Assembly: GCF_000014225.1 (NCBI RefSeq) | Contig: NC_008228.1 | Span: forward strand, 744,001-808,000 | Direction of reading: 5' to 3' | DNA from: Paraglaciecola sp. T6c | GTDB taxonomy: Bacteria; Pseudomonadota; Gammaproteobacteria; Enterobacterales; Alteromonadaceae | DNA: 64,000 bases | In this document: piece by piece, positions 55,224 to 63,892 of the stretch | Numbering within the stretch: position 1 is the stretch's first letter | Layout of the letters: the number at the start of each line of letters is the position of its first letter | Translations under genes and position numbers: made by a program | The notes under the pieces: generated by a model | Told to the model about the DNA's origin: nothing | What the model saw: only the letters and a program-made list of their open reading frames with translations | The model's database searches: none

Positions 55224-56330
55224 ATGGCACAAGGCAAGGTAATTGTTAACGCGCTGAATTTGGTACAAGGCTCTTTGCCAAGTGTTGAGCGTCATTTTTT
55301 ATTCATCGGTAATGCCCCTGAAGGGGTAGACACCGTTATTGCACTTGATCAGCAATCAGATTTAGACGTACTGCTAGGCGAAGCAGACTCAGTGCTAAAA
55401 ACCAACATTCAAGCAGCCCGTTTAAACGGCGGTGAACAATGGGGCGCAACGTGCGTGCCTATTACTGGTGCTGATTATGGCGCAGGCATTGACATTGCCA
55501 TTGCCGCAGGCATCAGCCCAGAAGCAATCGTAGTGTTAACGCCAGCCGCCGACAGCGCAGCGGTGAACGCATTGCACACCAAAGCCGTTGAATTGCTAAA
55601 CACCCACAGCCGCCGTGTATTCATATTAGGCGTAACCGCCGGCATTGATGCAGGCACACAAAGTTGGTCTGACTACTTAACCGCACAAAACGCCATTTTA
55701 GATGGCGTAGCAGGTCACCGTGTGGCCGTTGTACCGCAATTGCACGGTAACGACGTGGGCGTGCTAGCAGGGCGTTTACAACACGCAGGCGTGAGCATTG
55801 CTGATACGCCAATGCGCGTGGCGTCAGGCTCAGTCATTGGGTTGGGTAACACCCCAGTCGACAGCGACAACGTAGAGCTAGGCGACGCAGTATTAGCAGC
55901 GCTTGATCAAAACCGCTTTAGCGTGCCACAGCATTACGTTGATTACCCCGGCACATACTGGGGCGACTGCAACTTGTTAGACATACCAGGTGGCGATTAC
56001 ACCGTGGTTGAAAACCTGCGCGTGGTTGACAAAGCAGCCCGTGCGGTGCGCTTACTGGCCATTGCCCGTGTGGGTAACCGTTCGTTGAATAGCTCAGCGG
56101 TCAGTATTGCCAATAACAAAACATTCTTTAGCCGCCCACTACGTGAAATGAGCAGCAGCACCACATTTGCGGGTACGCATTTCCCTGGTGAAATTGAAGC
56201 CCCCGGCGACGATGCCATTCAAATTGTGTGGGTAACACGCACCCGCGTACAAATTTGGCTCAAGTTAACCCCGGTTAACTGCCCCAAAGAAATTACCGTA
56301 AACATAGCCCTAGACCTAAGCGGAGAGTAA
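55224..56330 (+). CDS. Tail sheath protein (HP1-type, DUF2586)
   Basis: Contractile sheath subunit of 368 residues, shorter than P2 FI. The start AQGKVIVNALNLVQGSLPSV and NNKTFFSRPLREMSSSTTFAG with the C-terminal RTRVQIWLKLTPVNCPKEIT are characteristic of DUF2586 sheath proteins of HP1-like phages. It directly precedes the tube gene. Confidence 0.92.
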   Translation: MAQGKVIVNALNLVQGSLPSVERHFLFIGNAPEGVDTVIALDQQSDLDVLLGEADSVLKTNIQAARLNGGEQWGATCVPITGADYGAGIDIAIAAGISPEAIVVLTPAADSAAVNALHTKAVELLNTHSRRVFILGVTAGIDAGTQSWSDYLTAQNAILDGVAGHRVAVVPQLHGNDVGVLAGRLQHAGVSIADTPMRVASGSVIGLGNTPVDSDNVELGDAVLAALDQNRFSVPQHYVDYPGTYWGDCNLLDIPGGDYTVVENLRVVDKAARAVRLLAIARVGNRSLNSSAVSIANNKTFFSRPLREMSSSTTFAGTHFPGEIEAPGDDAIQIVWVTRTRVQIWLKLTPVNCPKEITVNIALDLSGE

Positions 56331-56333
56331 GCC

Positions 56334-56783
56334 ATGAAGCATATTTCAGGTAAAGATTTTGACGTAATGATTGGCGACTTATTGGTACACATTGAATCGT
56401 TCAATGCCACCATTACCGACGAGCGCACCCCAGTAAAATCAGGCGGTGTGCCTAATGGTTACGTTGACGGTGACTGTGCCTGTTCCGGTGATTTAGAGCT
56501 AGACAGCCGCAACTTTAACGTGCTGTCAGAAGCCGCCAAAAGTGCAGGTAGCTGGAAAGGCCTAGAGCCGTTCGACATTAACGCCATAGCGTTAACAGAC
56601 AGCGCAGAAATGGGCGTTGAAATGTTCGGTTGTATGCTGAAAATCAGTGATTTATTAGCGATTGATCCCAACGGCAAAGAAAAGAAAAAACACAAAATTG
56701 GTTTTGACGTAACAGACAAAGAGTTTGTCAGAATCAACGGTGTGCCGTACCTCACGGTTGAAGAAATCGCGGACATTATTTAA
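56334..56783 (+). CDS. Tail tube protein (HP1-type, DUF2597)
   Basis: Inner tube subunit of 149 residues. MKHISGKDFDVMIGDLLVHI, ITDERTPVKSGGVPNGYVDG and ELDSRNFNVLSEAAKSAGSW are the DUF2597 pattern. Starts 4 bases after the sheath stop. Confidence 0.93.
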   Translation: MKHISGKDFDVMIGDLLVHIESFNATITDERTPVKSGGVPNGYVDGDCACSGDLELDSRNFNVLSEAAKSAGSWKGLEPFDINAIALTDSAEMGVEMFGCMLKISDLLAIDPNGKEKKKHKIGFDVTDKEFVRINGVPYLTVEEIADII

Positions 56784-57383
56784 ATGAAAATCACGGTGCA
56801 ACAACTTAAAAAAGCAATGGCAAATCGCGGCTATACGTTGTTTAGCCGTGGCGATTACAACCTTAATTTAATCGGCGTTCGCAGCCGCGACACCAAGGCC
56901 AACACTTTTAACGACGTGTTTTGTGTGCTGTTTAAAATGGCAGGCATTGAACAGCTTTGGCAGTTCAGCTGCACCACCGACCCCGGCACGTATTACCGCC
57001 TAAACCCGTTGAACCTATTGGGCACTGCTATTTTGTGCCCTGGTCAATACGCGGGCATGTGGCAGCTAGGCATGCACCAAGGCAAATACCCCGCATTAGT
57101 GCAAAGGGGCGAAGTCACCGTGTTTCGTGACGGTGACAAAAACGAAGAATTAGACATTACCGACGTGGTGCAAGAAACCGGCTATTTCGGTATTAACGGC
57201 CACCGCGCCAGTGACAAAGGCATAGCCGAAAAGGTCGACCGGTTCAGCGCTGGTTGCCAAGTCATTCAAGACCCAAACGAATACGCCATGCTGATAAACC
57301 TGATCCGCATAGCGGCCAATAAACACGGTAATTCATTCACCTACACCTTGCTAACCGAACAAGAATTGGAGCAGGGCAAGTGA
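56784..57383 (+). CDS. Probable endolysin-type protein (YkuD/DUF5675-like motif)
   Basis: A 199-residue protein at the head of the lysis cassette, directly before a 3TM holin. I do not recognise a full family. It has a FTYTLLTEQELEQGK tail and, at about 135-165, FGINGHRAS followed by VDRFSAGCQVIQDP. The G-x-H ... S-x-G-C pattern resembles the His-Cys active site of YkuD L,D-transpeptidases and DUF5675 proteins, which are peptidoglycan-active. Cell-wall hydrolysis is inferred from this motif and from gene order. No other lysozyme gene occurs in the region. Confidence 0.6.
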   Translation: MKITVQQLKKAMANRGYTLFSRGDYNLNLIGVRSRDTKANTFNDVFCVLFKMAGIEQLWQFSCTTDPGTYYRLNPLNLLGTAILCPGQYAGMWQLGMHQGKYPALVQRGEVTVFRDGDKNEELDITDVVQETGYFGINGHRASDKGIAEKVDRFSAGCQVIQDPNEYAMLINLIRIAANKHGNSFTYTLLTEQELEQGK

Positions 57384-57865
57384 GCACGCTAACCAGCATT
57401 GCTAATTTCTTAACCGGTGGGTTTGGTGAAAAAATTGTTGACGGAATACAAGCGTATTTCCCGCCAAGCCTTAGCGATGCTGAAAAGGCCAATATTGAAT
57501 TGGCAATTAAGCAACATGTGCACGCGGCCACCATGGATTTACAAAGCGCCGCACAGGAAGAGCGCCAGCAGTTTGACGACCGCATAAAAGAACTTGAAGG
57601 CACCGCCAGCGACTTAGCACGCTTTGGTTGGTTGGGTAGCATCATTATTTTTTTACGTGGCTGCCAGCGCCCTATTTGGGGGTACTTAACCCTGTACATG
57701 GACCTGTGCTGGTTCAGTGGTAAATGGGGCGAGTTAACCAGCCAGCAAGAATCCGCATTCTGGATAGTGAACTTGTTGGTATTGGGCTTTATGTTTGGCG
57801 AACGCGCCATTAAAAACCTCATGCCCCTAATAACCGAATTTATGAAGCAACGTAGTAAGGCCTAA
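57380..57865 (+). CDS. Holin (3TM superfamily)
   Basis: A 161-residue inner-membrane protein beginning at GTG. The helical charged N-terminus (LSDAEKANIELAIKQHVHAA) and QQFDDRIKELEGTASDLARF are followed by hydrophobic segments (GWLGSIIIFLRGCQRPIWGY; YLTLYMDLCWF; AFWIVNLLVLGFMFGERAI), matching Holin_3TMs (PF11351-like). It makes the membrane lesion for lysis. Overlaps the upstream lysin gene by 4 bases. Confidence 0.85.
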   Translation: MSTLTSIANFLTGGFGEKIVDGIQAYFPPSLSDAEKANIELAIKQHVHAATMDLQSAAQEERQQFDDRIKELEGTASDLARFGWLGSIIIFLRGCQRPIWGYLTLYMDLCWFSGKWGELTSQQESAFWIVNLLVLGFMFGERAIKNLMPLITEFMKQRSKA

Positions 57866-57867
57866 GT

Positions 57868-58167
57868 GTGGAACATATGACACCTGAAGTACCTACAAAA
57901 TGGGGCAAAGAGCAACGCGGCTGGCATCTAGATAAAACCGTGAGCATTAGCCACTTGCTAACCACCTTACTCATTGTTATTTCGGCGATCACATGGGCCA
58001 TGGGTGTAGACGAACGCATTAGCCAAACTGAAATAACCGTTAAATATTTAAGCGTTCGCCAAAGTGAGAGCCGCCAGAAAGTGGAAGACCTACGCAAAGA
58101 AATTAAGTACGACCTGCGCGACATAAGCAAAAAGCTCGACAGGTTAATTGAAAAGCAAATGAAGTAA
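57868..58167 (+). CDS. Small bitopic protein with coiled coil, spanin-like
   Basis: A 99-residue protein (GTG start at 57868; ATG at 57877 possible) with one membrane helix (about residues 29-46, LLTTLLIVISAITWAMGV) and a coiled-coil C-terminus (RQSESRQKVEDLRKEIKYDL). Topology and place after the holin fit an inner-membrane spanin or antiholin. No outer-membrane spanin is visible. Confidence 0.62.
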   Translation: MEHMTPEVPTKWGKEQRGWHLDKTVSISHLLTTLLIVISAITWAMGVDERISQTEITVKYLSVRQSESRQKVEDLRKEIKYDLRDISKKLDRLIEKQMK

Positions 58168-58205
58168 TTTTTTACATTTTCAACAACAAAACTGGGAAGA
58201 AAACA

Positions 58206-58499
58206 ATGAACAAAAACATACAGCAATTCAGCATTGAACTAAACGGCCAAGACGCAAACTTTACCGTCACCCGTGAGCATTTCAACCGCTATACAAATGA
58301 CATAAACATGAACGACAAGGTCGCACCAAGCCAACAGTTTGTTGCTCGCTGCACCGATGAAGACAGCAAAGAGTTAGTGAAAAAATTCATAGCAGAAACA
58401 CCAGGTAGCGAAATTGATTTAGCCGGTGCCATTTCAAACGAATACAAACCTGACACAGAGTTTGTTGTAAAAAAGCGCAACAGCACGCCAAGCAAGTAG
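58206..58499 (+). CDS. Tail assembly chaperone, short form
   Basis: A 97-residue protein NKNIQQFSIELNGQDANFTV with an acidic middle, equivalent in position to P2 E and lambda G. It binds the tape measure during tail assembly. A slippery A AAA AAG heptamer at 58469-58475, near its end, allows a -1 frameshift to a longer form. Confidence 0.85.
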   Translation: MNKNIQQFSIELNGQDANFTVTREHFNRYTNDINMNDKVAPSQQFVARCTDEDSKELVKKFIAETPGSEIDLAGAISNEYKPDTEFVVKKRNSTPSK

Positions 58500-58660
58500 A
58501 ACAATGCGGTTATAGCCAATTGGTTGCCCTGCGCGCCAAATGGCTACCGCAAAGCGACAAAGACGACGACCTAGGCATGGCCCTGTATTTAGAAAACCAA
58601 TACTGGGAAAACATGCAAATAGCCGTAGCCAACGGCATAGGTAAAGCCCTCAACGGCTAA
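58206..58660 (+). CDS. Tail assembly chaperone, -1 frameshift long form
   Basis: In the zero frame the codons GTA AAA AAG (58467-58475) contain the heptamer A AAA AAG, the most efficient known bacterial -1 slip site. After slipping, reading continues from 58475 in the -1 frame: AQQHAKQVEQCGYSQLVALR, then KWLPQSDKDDDLGMALYLEN and IAVANGIGKALNG, to TAA at 58658-58660. That gives a fusion of 151 residues. This -1 frame has no start codon of its own at a sensible place, exactly as in P2 E+E' and lambda GT. The tape-measure gene follows 63 bases later. Confidence 0.85.
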
Positions 58661-58723
58661 CGAACAAACACGGAAAGGTTAAGGGCGCAGGACGCACCCC
58701 CTAATTCAACGGGTAGGCACAGC

Positions 58724-60853
58724 ATGAGTTTTGCGGCAAAAGTAGAAAAGTTAATGTTTACCGTCGGCCTGACTGATAAAACAGCCGCGCCCATTGGTGC
58801 CATTGATGCCCGCATAGACAAACTGGCCAACAATGCCCAAAAAGGCTTTCGCAATATAGGCTACGGTGCCGCAGGCATAGCCGGTGCAGTAGTACTGTTA
58901 AACCGCGCCATGGCACCCGCTATTGATCAACAACGCGCCTTAAATGAAGTGGCCAGCCTAGACGTAGAGCCAAAAGCACTAAAACAACTCAACGCCATGG
59001 CCTTGCAAACCCAAGCACAATTTGGCATTGCCAGCAGCGAAATAATCCGCAGCGCTTACGACATTCAAAGTGGTATTAGCGGCCTAAATGGCAATGAGCT
59101 AAGCAAGTTCACCAAAAACAGCGCCATACTAGCCAAAGGCACCAAGTCAGACGCCGCCACAATCACCAATTACATGGGCACCATGTACGGCATATTTAAA
59201 GAAAACGCAGTTCAAATGGGCAAAAGCCAATGGGTTGATCAGCTCGCCGGGCAAACTGCCACCGCCGTACAAATATTTAAAACCACGGGTTCGCAAATGA
59301 GCAGTGCCTTTGAATCATTAGGGGCCGCGGGGCAATCAGCACTTGTGCCCATGCATGAGCAAATGGCTGTGCTAGGGCTATTACAAGCCACTATGAGTGG
59401 CAGCGAAGCGGGCACAAAATACGAATCGTTCTTACAAAATATTGGTCGAGCACAAGACAAGCTAGGGCTGAAATTTACCAATAGCCAAGGTCGCATGCTG
59501 CCCATTGTCGATATCATGCAAAAAATACAAGGCAAATTTGGTGAGATAAACACCGTTGCCAAATCAGATATTATTCAACAAGCGTTCGGCAGTGATGAAG
59601 CTGTGGCCCTTGTGAAATTATTAGTGGCCGATACTGCCAGTTTGGCGAAAGGGATTGATACGCTAGGCGATGTAAGTGGGATGGAAAAACCCATTAAAAT
59701 GGCTAAAACCATGACAGACTCATGGCAACAACTCACCGGCATTGTGAACAGCGTACATACCGCCTTTAGCATGGCATTAATGCCCGTGCTGCAGCCCGTA
59801 ATCGACAAAATGACCGAGGGCGGCAGCACATTACTACGCTGGACCAACATGTTTCCGCATTTAACCAGTGCCGTGGCCACCGTGGGCATGGCCGTAGTGG
59901 GGTTAATTGCCACTATTGCAGCATTAACCGTGGCCGTGGGTATTTACCGATTTATGGCCGTAGGCTGGGCAGTTATTCATACTGTTTTAACCGGTGGCAT
60001 GTGGCTATTAAGCGCAGTCGTTGGTGTAGTTTCAATCGCGTACAAATTCGCCCGCGCCAGCATGTTAGGGTTTTATTTGTTAAGTGTGACCAGTGGCGGG
60101 GCACTAGCTGCCTTACGCGTGATCATGCTTAGTTTAACCACAGGCGTGTGGGCGTTTACCGCCGCGTTACTTGCTAACCCAATTACTTGGTTGGTAGTAG
60201 GTGTTGTCGCGTTAGGTGCGGCATTGGTTGCAGCAGTGGTGTACTGGGATGACATAAAAAAAGCCGCTGGGGTGGCAATTGAATGGATAAGCGCAAAGCT
60301 AACCGCATTTACTGATTTTATTGGCAACTTGAACCCAATGGAAATGCTAGGCAGTAGCATTGATTGGCTCATTGACAAAATAAACCTGATCCCCGGCGTT
60401 GATATAGAAACCCGTTTCAGTGAACCCGCAAAAACGCCAAGCGCCAACAACAACCAGGTGCAAACATTAGCAAGTGCACCCTTGGCCACAGCCGCAAACC
60501 AAAGTGGTTACCGCGCTTACAACAATGTTTTGCCTCTTAATATTGATAGAAATGCCAACGCCCGCAGCCCATTGCGAGCACAGCAAAACATACCTGCGCA
60601 AAACAATATTGTGCCATTGCACTTACAGCGCCAAATAAACACCAGCGAACCTAAGCGCGAGCAGTTAACCACCACGAACAGCATTACCCAAAACCGCTAT
60701 GACATACCCAAAGGCGGGGCGCTTAGCCAAATTAAGCAAATGAACAGCGAAACCAACAACAACGGCGTCAGCATGGGCAACGTAACGATAAAAACAGAGC
60801 AAATAAACGATGCTGAAGACTTGCAACAACAACTACTACTGGCAGCCATGTAA
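58724..60853 (+). CDS. Tail tape measure protein
   Basis: Sets tail length and forms part of the ejection channel. The 709-residue protein has a tape-measure core region (KGTKSDAATITNYMGTMYGI, LLQATMSGSEAGTKYESFLQ), then several hydrophobic helices (about 385-500: TSAVATVGMAVVGLIATIAA; ALLANPITWLVVGVVALGAA). The last 200 residues are Asn/Gln-rich and disordered, ending in a conserved helix INDAEDLQQQLLLAAM. Its length suggests a tail of roughly P2 size or somewhat shorter. Confidence 0.93.
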   Translation: MSFAAKVEKLMFTVGLTDKTAAPIGAIDARIDKLANNAQKGFRNIGYGAAGIAGAVVLLNRAMAPAIDQQRALNEVASLDVEPKALKQLNAMALQTQAQFGIASSEIIRSAYDIQSGISGLNGNELSKFTKNSAILAKGTKSDAATITNYMGTMYGIFKENAVQMGKSQWVDQLAGQTATAVQIFKTTGSQMSSAFESLGAAGQSALVPMHEQMAVLGLLQATMSGSEAGTKYESFLQNIGRAQDKLGLKFTNSQGRMLPIVDIMQKIQGKFGEINTVAKSDIIQQAFGSDEAVALVKLLVADTASLAKGIDTLGDVSGMEKPIKMAKTMTDSWQQLTGIVNSVHTAFSMALMPVLQPVIDKMTEGGSTLLRWTNMFPHLTSAVATVGMAVVGLIATIAALTVAVGIYRFMAVGWAVIHTVLTGGMWLLSAVVGVVSIAYKFARASMLGFYLLSVTSGGALAALRVIMLSLTTGVWAFTAALLANPITWLVVGVVALGAALVAAVVYWDDIKKAAGVAIEWISAKLTAFTDFIGNLNPMEMLGSSIDWLIDKINLIPGVDIETRFSEPAKTPSANNNQVQTLASAPLATAANQSGYRAYNNVLPLNIDRNANARSPLRAQQNIPAQNNIVPLHLQRQINTSEPKREQLTTTNSITQNRYDIPKGGALSQIKQMNSETNNNGVSMGNVTIKTEQINDAEDLQQQLLLAAM

Positions 60854-61188
60854 TGACTGAGAAAAAAGAATTAGTAACCGACAACTTGCAGCGCTTCGAC
60901 TTTCCAGAACACGGCTTTTACATCGAGTCTGAAATTCAATCATTGCCATTGCGCATATTTGAAATGGAAACAAATGAAGAAATAGGCGTATGCCTAATCG
61001 AAGCGGCGGCCATAGGCCAAGGCACCGTTAAATTGCTTTACATCGATGCGGCCAAACGCAAGCAACACTTTAAAAACATACACCGCGCACTGCACAAAAT
61101 AGGTGACTACTTCGGATTCAAAGACCGCACACACCAACGCAAAAAACAAAGCGGTTTTCTGACGTTGTTAAACAAAGTTAAGCGGTAA
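60853..61188 (+). CDS. Small structural/assembly protein, unknown
   Basis: A 111-residue soluble protein whose ATG overlaps the tape measure stop (TAATG). FDFPEHGFYIESEIQSLPLR and HRALHKIGDYFGFKDRTHQR show no known family. Basic Lys/Arg-rich C-terminus. Its place suggests a virion or assembly role. Confidence 0.6.
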   Translation: MTEKKELVTDNLQRFDFPEHGFYIESEIQSLPLRIFEMETNEEIGVCLIEAAAIGQGTVKLLYIDAAKRKQHFKNIHRALHKIGDYFGFKDRTHQRKKQSGFLTLLNKVKR

Positions 61189-61201
61189 GAGAGGAATAAT
61201 T

Positions 61202-61984
61202 GTGGCTACAGTAACTTTAGATTTAGCGCAGGCCCAAGGCTCAGCACTACCTACTCAATTTGATGTGATAGAGGGAGGTTTTGATTATAACGGTAATGGT
61301 CTGATAGGCGTCGAAGCAGGTAACAACATTGCTGTATTTTCAGATGAAACAACCAACGATATTGAAATTACAGCCAAAGCAAAAACAGCGGTTGTATCGT
61401 CTTTTATAACTATATTTTTGCGCTATCAAGATGACGATAATAACTTCGCTTTTATATATAGACCTAACTCTAATGATGTAAGACTTGTTAGGACTCTTAA
61501 CGGCACAGGTGCAGTGGTCAGACAGGAAGTACATTCAATCGCCTCTGATACGTCCTCTTTTAATATGAGGGCTGTTTTCAATGGTACAGACATGGAGTTT
61601 TACATTGATACAACCAAAGTTTTTGAGGTTCTATCCAACACTGATTTTGCCGCAAGTGGCGAAGCCAGATTAAGGCTAACTGATACTGATTACCACGTTA
61701 GCAGCATGGTTTTTGAATATGATGGTGCTGCAGCGCCGACCGTGGCAAAACTTAAAATTGATACGGAAAACGGATTGCCTGCCAGTGGTAGCTTTAGAAC
61801 TTACATCATTAAAGTTAGTGACGAAACAAAGACCGCACACCAAACGTTAAGTTATACAAATGGTGTAGCCGAAGCCGTGCTGAATAAAGCTGATTTTCCT
61901 AATGGGACGGTGGTTAACTGGAATTTCGCAGACCCTGTCAACTTGCTAGGCGCGAATGCTAACCAAGCGACAGTCGAGGAGTAG
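61202..61984 (+). CDS. Putative lectin-like virion protein
   Basis: A 260-residue protein beginning at GTG after an AGAGGAA site. Residues 20-175 look like a concanavalin-A/LamG-type jelly roll (FDYNGNGLIGVEAGNNIAVF, NFAFIYRPNSNDVRLVRTLN, DYHVSSMVFEYDG), which commonly binds glycans. From about 180 a short C-terminal beta domain (AKLKIDTENGLPASGSFRTY) resembles that of the next protein. AT-richer than neighbours. Probable receptor-binding or surface-decorating protein; inferred only. Confidence 0.5.
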   Translation: MATVTLDLAQAQGSALPTQFDVIEGGFDYNGNGLIGVEAGNNIAVFSDETTNDIEITAKAKTAVVSSFITIFLRYQDDDNNFAFIYRPNSNDVRLVRTLNGTGAVVRQEVHSIASDTSSFNMRAVFNGTDMEFYIDTTKVFEVLSNTDFAASGEARLRLTDTDYHVSSMVFEYDGAAAPTVAKLKIDTENGLPASGSFRTYIIKVSDETKTAHQTLSYTNGVAEAVLNKADFPNGTVVNWNFADPVNLLGANANQATVEE

Positions 61985-61987
61985 TTT

Positions 61988-63892
61988 GTGGGCTGGAAAG
62001 AATTTAGCGCAACAAATACATTTAGCGGCCCTAGCGAAACGCCAGTAATTGGGACTATATCGATTGAAAATGTTGGTATAGCAAACGCACCTTTCGTGCC
62101 TGAAAATGGTTTCGCTACGGTCAGTTTTAGTGTTTCGTATACGGGAACGCCAACGTCGCTTGAATACGCCTTATTTAATTTTGAAACCGGCAATATTGTA
62201 ACCCAATTTGCAACGTTTGATTCTTCGCCAAGTAATGAATCATCAATACTTACATTCACTGTACCCACCGCGAACACGCGTTACGGTATTCGAGTTCGAT
62301 TTGGTAATAACAATAGTGTTATTGCTGAACAGTCTAAATCATGGCTTGCGTCAGACTTTGTAATCATGGGCGGGCAGTCTTTATTTCATCATTTAAATAC
62401 TGATGATCCGTCACTATCACCCGCTGGAGTATATAAATACACCACTTCGGGTGGTGTGCATATCTCTACAGGTGGGCGCGGTCAAGCTGAGTTAGGTAAA
62501 ATTATTGTTGCTGATTCGGGTGGTAGCGTTGTAATAAGTAACACCGCTATTGGTGGCACTTGTATGACCGAAGAATGTGCAATTGACAGGGGGGACGGTT
62601 CTAATTACTGGTTTAACCCTGACAGTGCATTATCAAAATCTACAACTGACGCTATTGAATTATTAGCACCCCACGGTAAAGCAACAGCATTTGCCTTTGC
62701 ACAAGGCCAAACTGATGCGGTAGTTGCATCTAATCCAGACACTTACCTTGCAAACCTAACGGCTGTAGTCGCTCGCGTTCGTGCATTAGTGACCGCACCT
62801 GATGGAAGCGAACTACCCGTAGTTATAGGGATTTTGGGTAGAAATACAAGCTCCGGGTCCGATGCAACCGCGCAGGCAATACGTGAAAAGCAACTTGAAT
62901 ATTTGGATAGCGATTCTAACGCCCAAGGCGTTTTCATGTACCCATATAGCACTGATGACGGGACTCACCCAGATGATTCAGGGGATATACTTCTAGGCCA
63001 AGCCGTTGGTAAGGTAATTGTTGGAGCCATTCCGCCTAAATTGACAGGCATCACACTAAGTCAAACCAAGGACGTGTTAACACTGACGTATGATTCAGAT
63101 TTAGCGAATGAAACCTATTCATTGGAGGGGATCAGGGTTGAAGCTGACGGAGGGGCTAAAACCATTTCTTCATTCGCTAGAACAGGCAATAGAACTGCGG
63201 ATATAACATTAACAAGCGCAATTACCGATGCTAGTGACATCGATGTTTATGTTGGTTGGGGGACTGGTAATACTAGCAATTTACTCACATATCCTAGCAG
63301 TAGTGCTGTTTCAGGGGTGTATGCACTACCTTTTGCGTCAAAAGGTAATGATTTTACAATTCAAAACACCGCCCCCACTGTATCAATAACTGGCGAAGCA
63401 TCATTAACCGCTGGTGCACCGGGCACTTACACCGCAAATATTAACGACCCAGACGCGGGCGATTCGCACACCTATATATGGCGCATCGTCAGTGGTGACG
63501 GTTCACTAAACGAAACTAATACCGCAAGCGTAACGCTTACATCAACGGTTAAAGCGGTGAGCAATACTGTGCGTTTAGGGTGCATTGTGCATGACGGCAC
63601 AGAGCCAAGCGAAGAAGCATTTTTTGATGTTACTGTGGCCGCTTACGTGCCACCCGTTCAAACAACCCAATCAACCCTACGATTAAAAATAGCCGGTTTA
63701 GCCATTGGCCTGCGCGATTTAACGCTTTTTGATATGCAAACTAAAGAATTACTGTTTACCGGTGATGTGCTGGTAAACAAGTACCGCGTGAATGTGCCGC
63801 TAACACCACCAAAAGGCACCAAGGTATTTGGCTGGCACGCCGGTAGCAACCCGCCCTATACCAGCACGGGTGTGTATGGGGTAACAGAATAA
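61988..63892 (+). CDS. Putative tail-associated carbohydrate esterase (SASA/SGNH-like) with Ig-like domain
   Basis: A 634-residue modular protein starting at GTG. Residues 15-115 form a beta-sandwich. An SGNH/SASA esterase domain (about 120-350) shows the block I FVIMGGQSLFHH (Ser nucleophile after GQ), AIGGTCM (oxyanion Gly), AFAQGQTDAVV and the catalytic Asp-His in DGTHPDDSGDILLGQAVG. An Ig/cadherin-like region (about 455-550: APTVSITGEASLTAGAPGTY) and a C-terminal beta domain (LRLKIAGLAIGLRDLTL) follow. Likely removes acetyl groups from host O-antigen or capsule during adsorption. Substrate unknown. Confidence 0.68.
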   Translation: MGWKEFSATNTFSGPSETPVIGTISIENVGIANAPFVPENGFATVSFSVSYTGTPTSLEYALFNFETGNIVTQFATFDSSPSNESSILTFTVPTANTRYGIRVRFGNNNSVIAEQSKSWLASDFVIMGGQSLFHHLNTDDPSLSPAGVYKYTTSGGVHISTGGRGQAELGKIIVADSGGSVVISNTAIGGTCMTEECAIDRGDGSNYWFNPDSALSKSTTDAIELLAPHGKATAFAFAQGQTDAVVASNPDTYLANLTAVVARVRALVTAPDGSELPVVIGILGRNTSSGSDATAQAIREKQLEYLDSDSNAQGVFMYPYSTDDGTHPDDSGDILLGQAVGKVIVGAIPPKLTGITLSQTKDVLTLTYDSDLANETYSLEGIRVEADGGAKTISSFARTGNRTADITLTSAITDASDIDVYVGWGTGNTSNLLTYPSSSAVSGVYALPFASKGNDFTIQNTAPTVSITGEASLTAGAPGTYTANINDPDAGDSHTYIWRIVSGDGSLNETNTASVTLTSTVKAVSNTVRLGCIVHDGTEPSEEAFFDVTVAAYVPPVQTTQSTLRLKIAGLAIGLRDLTLFDMQTKELLFTGDVLVNKYRVNVPLTPPKGTKVFGWHAGSNPPYTSTGVYGVTE

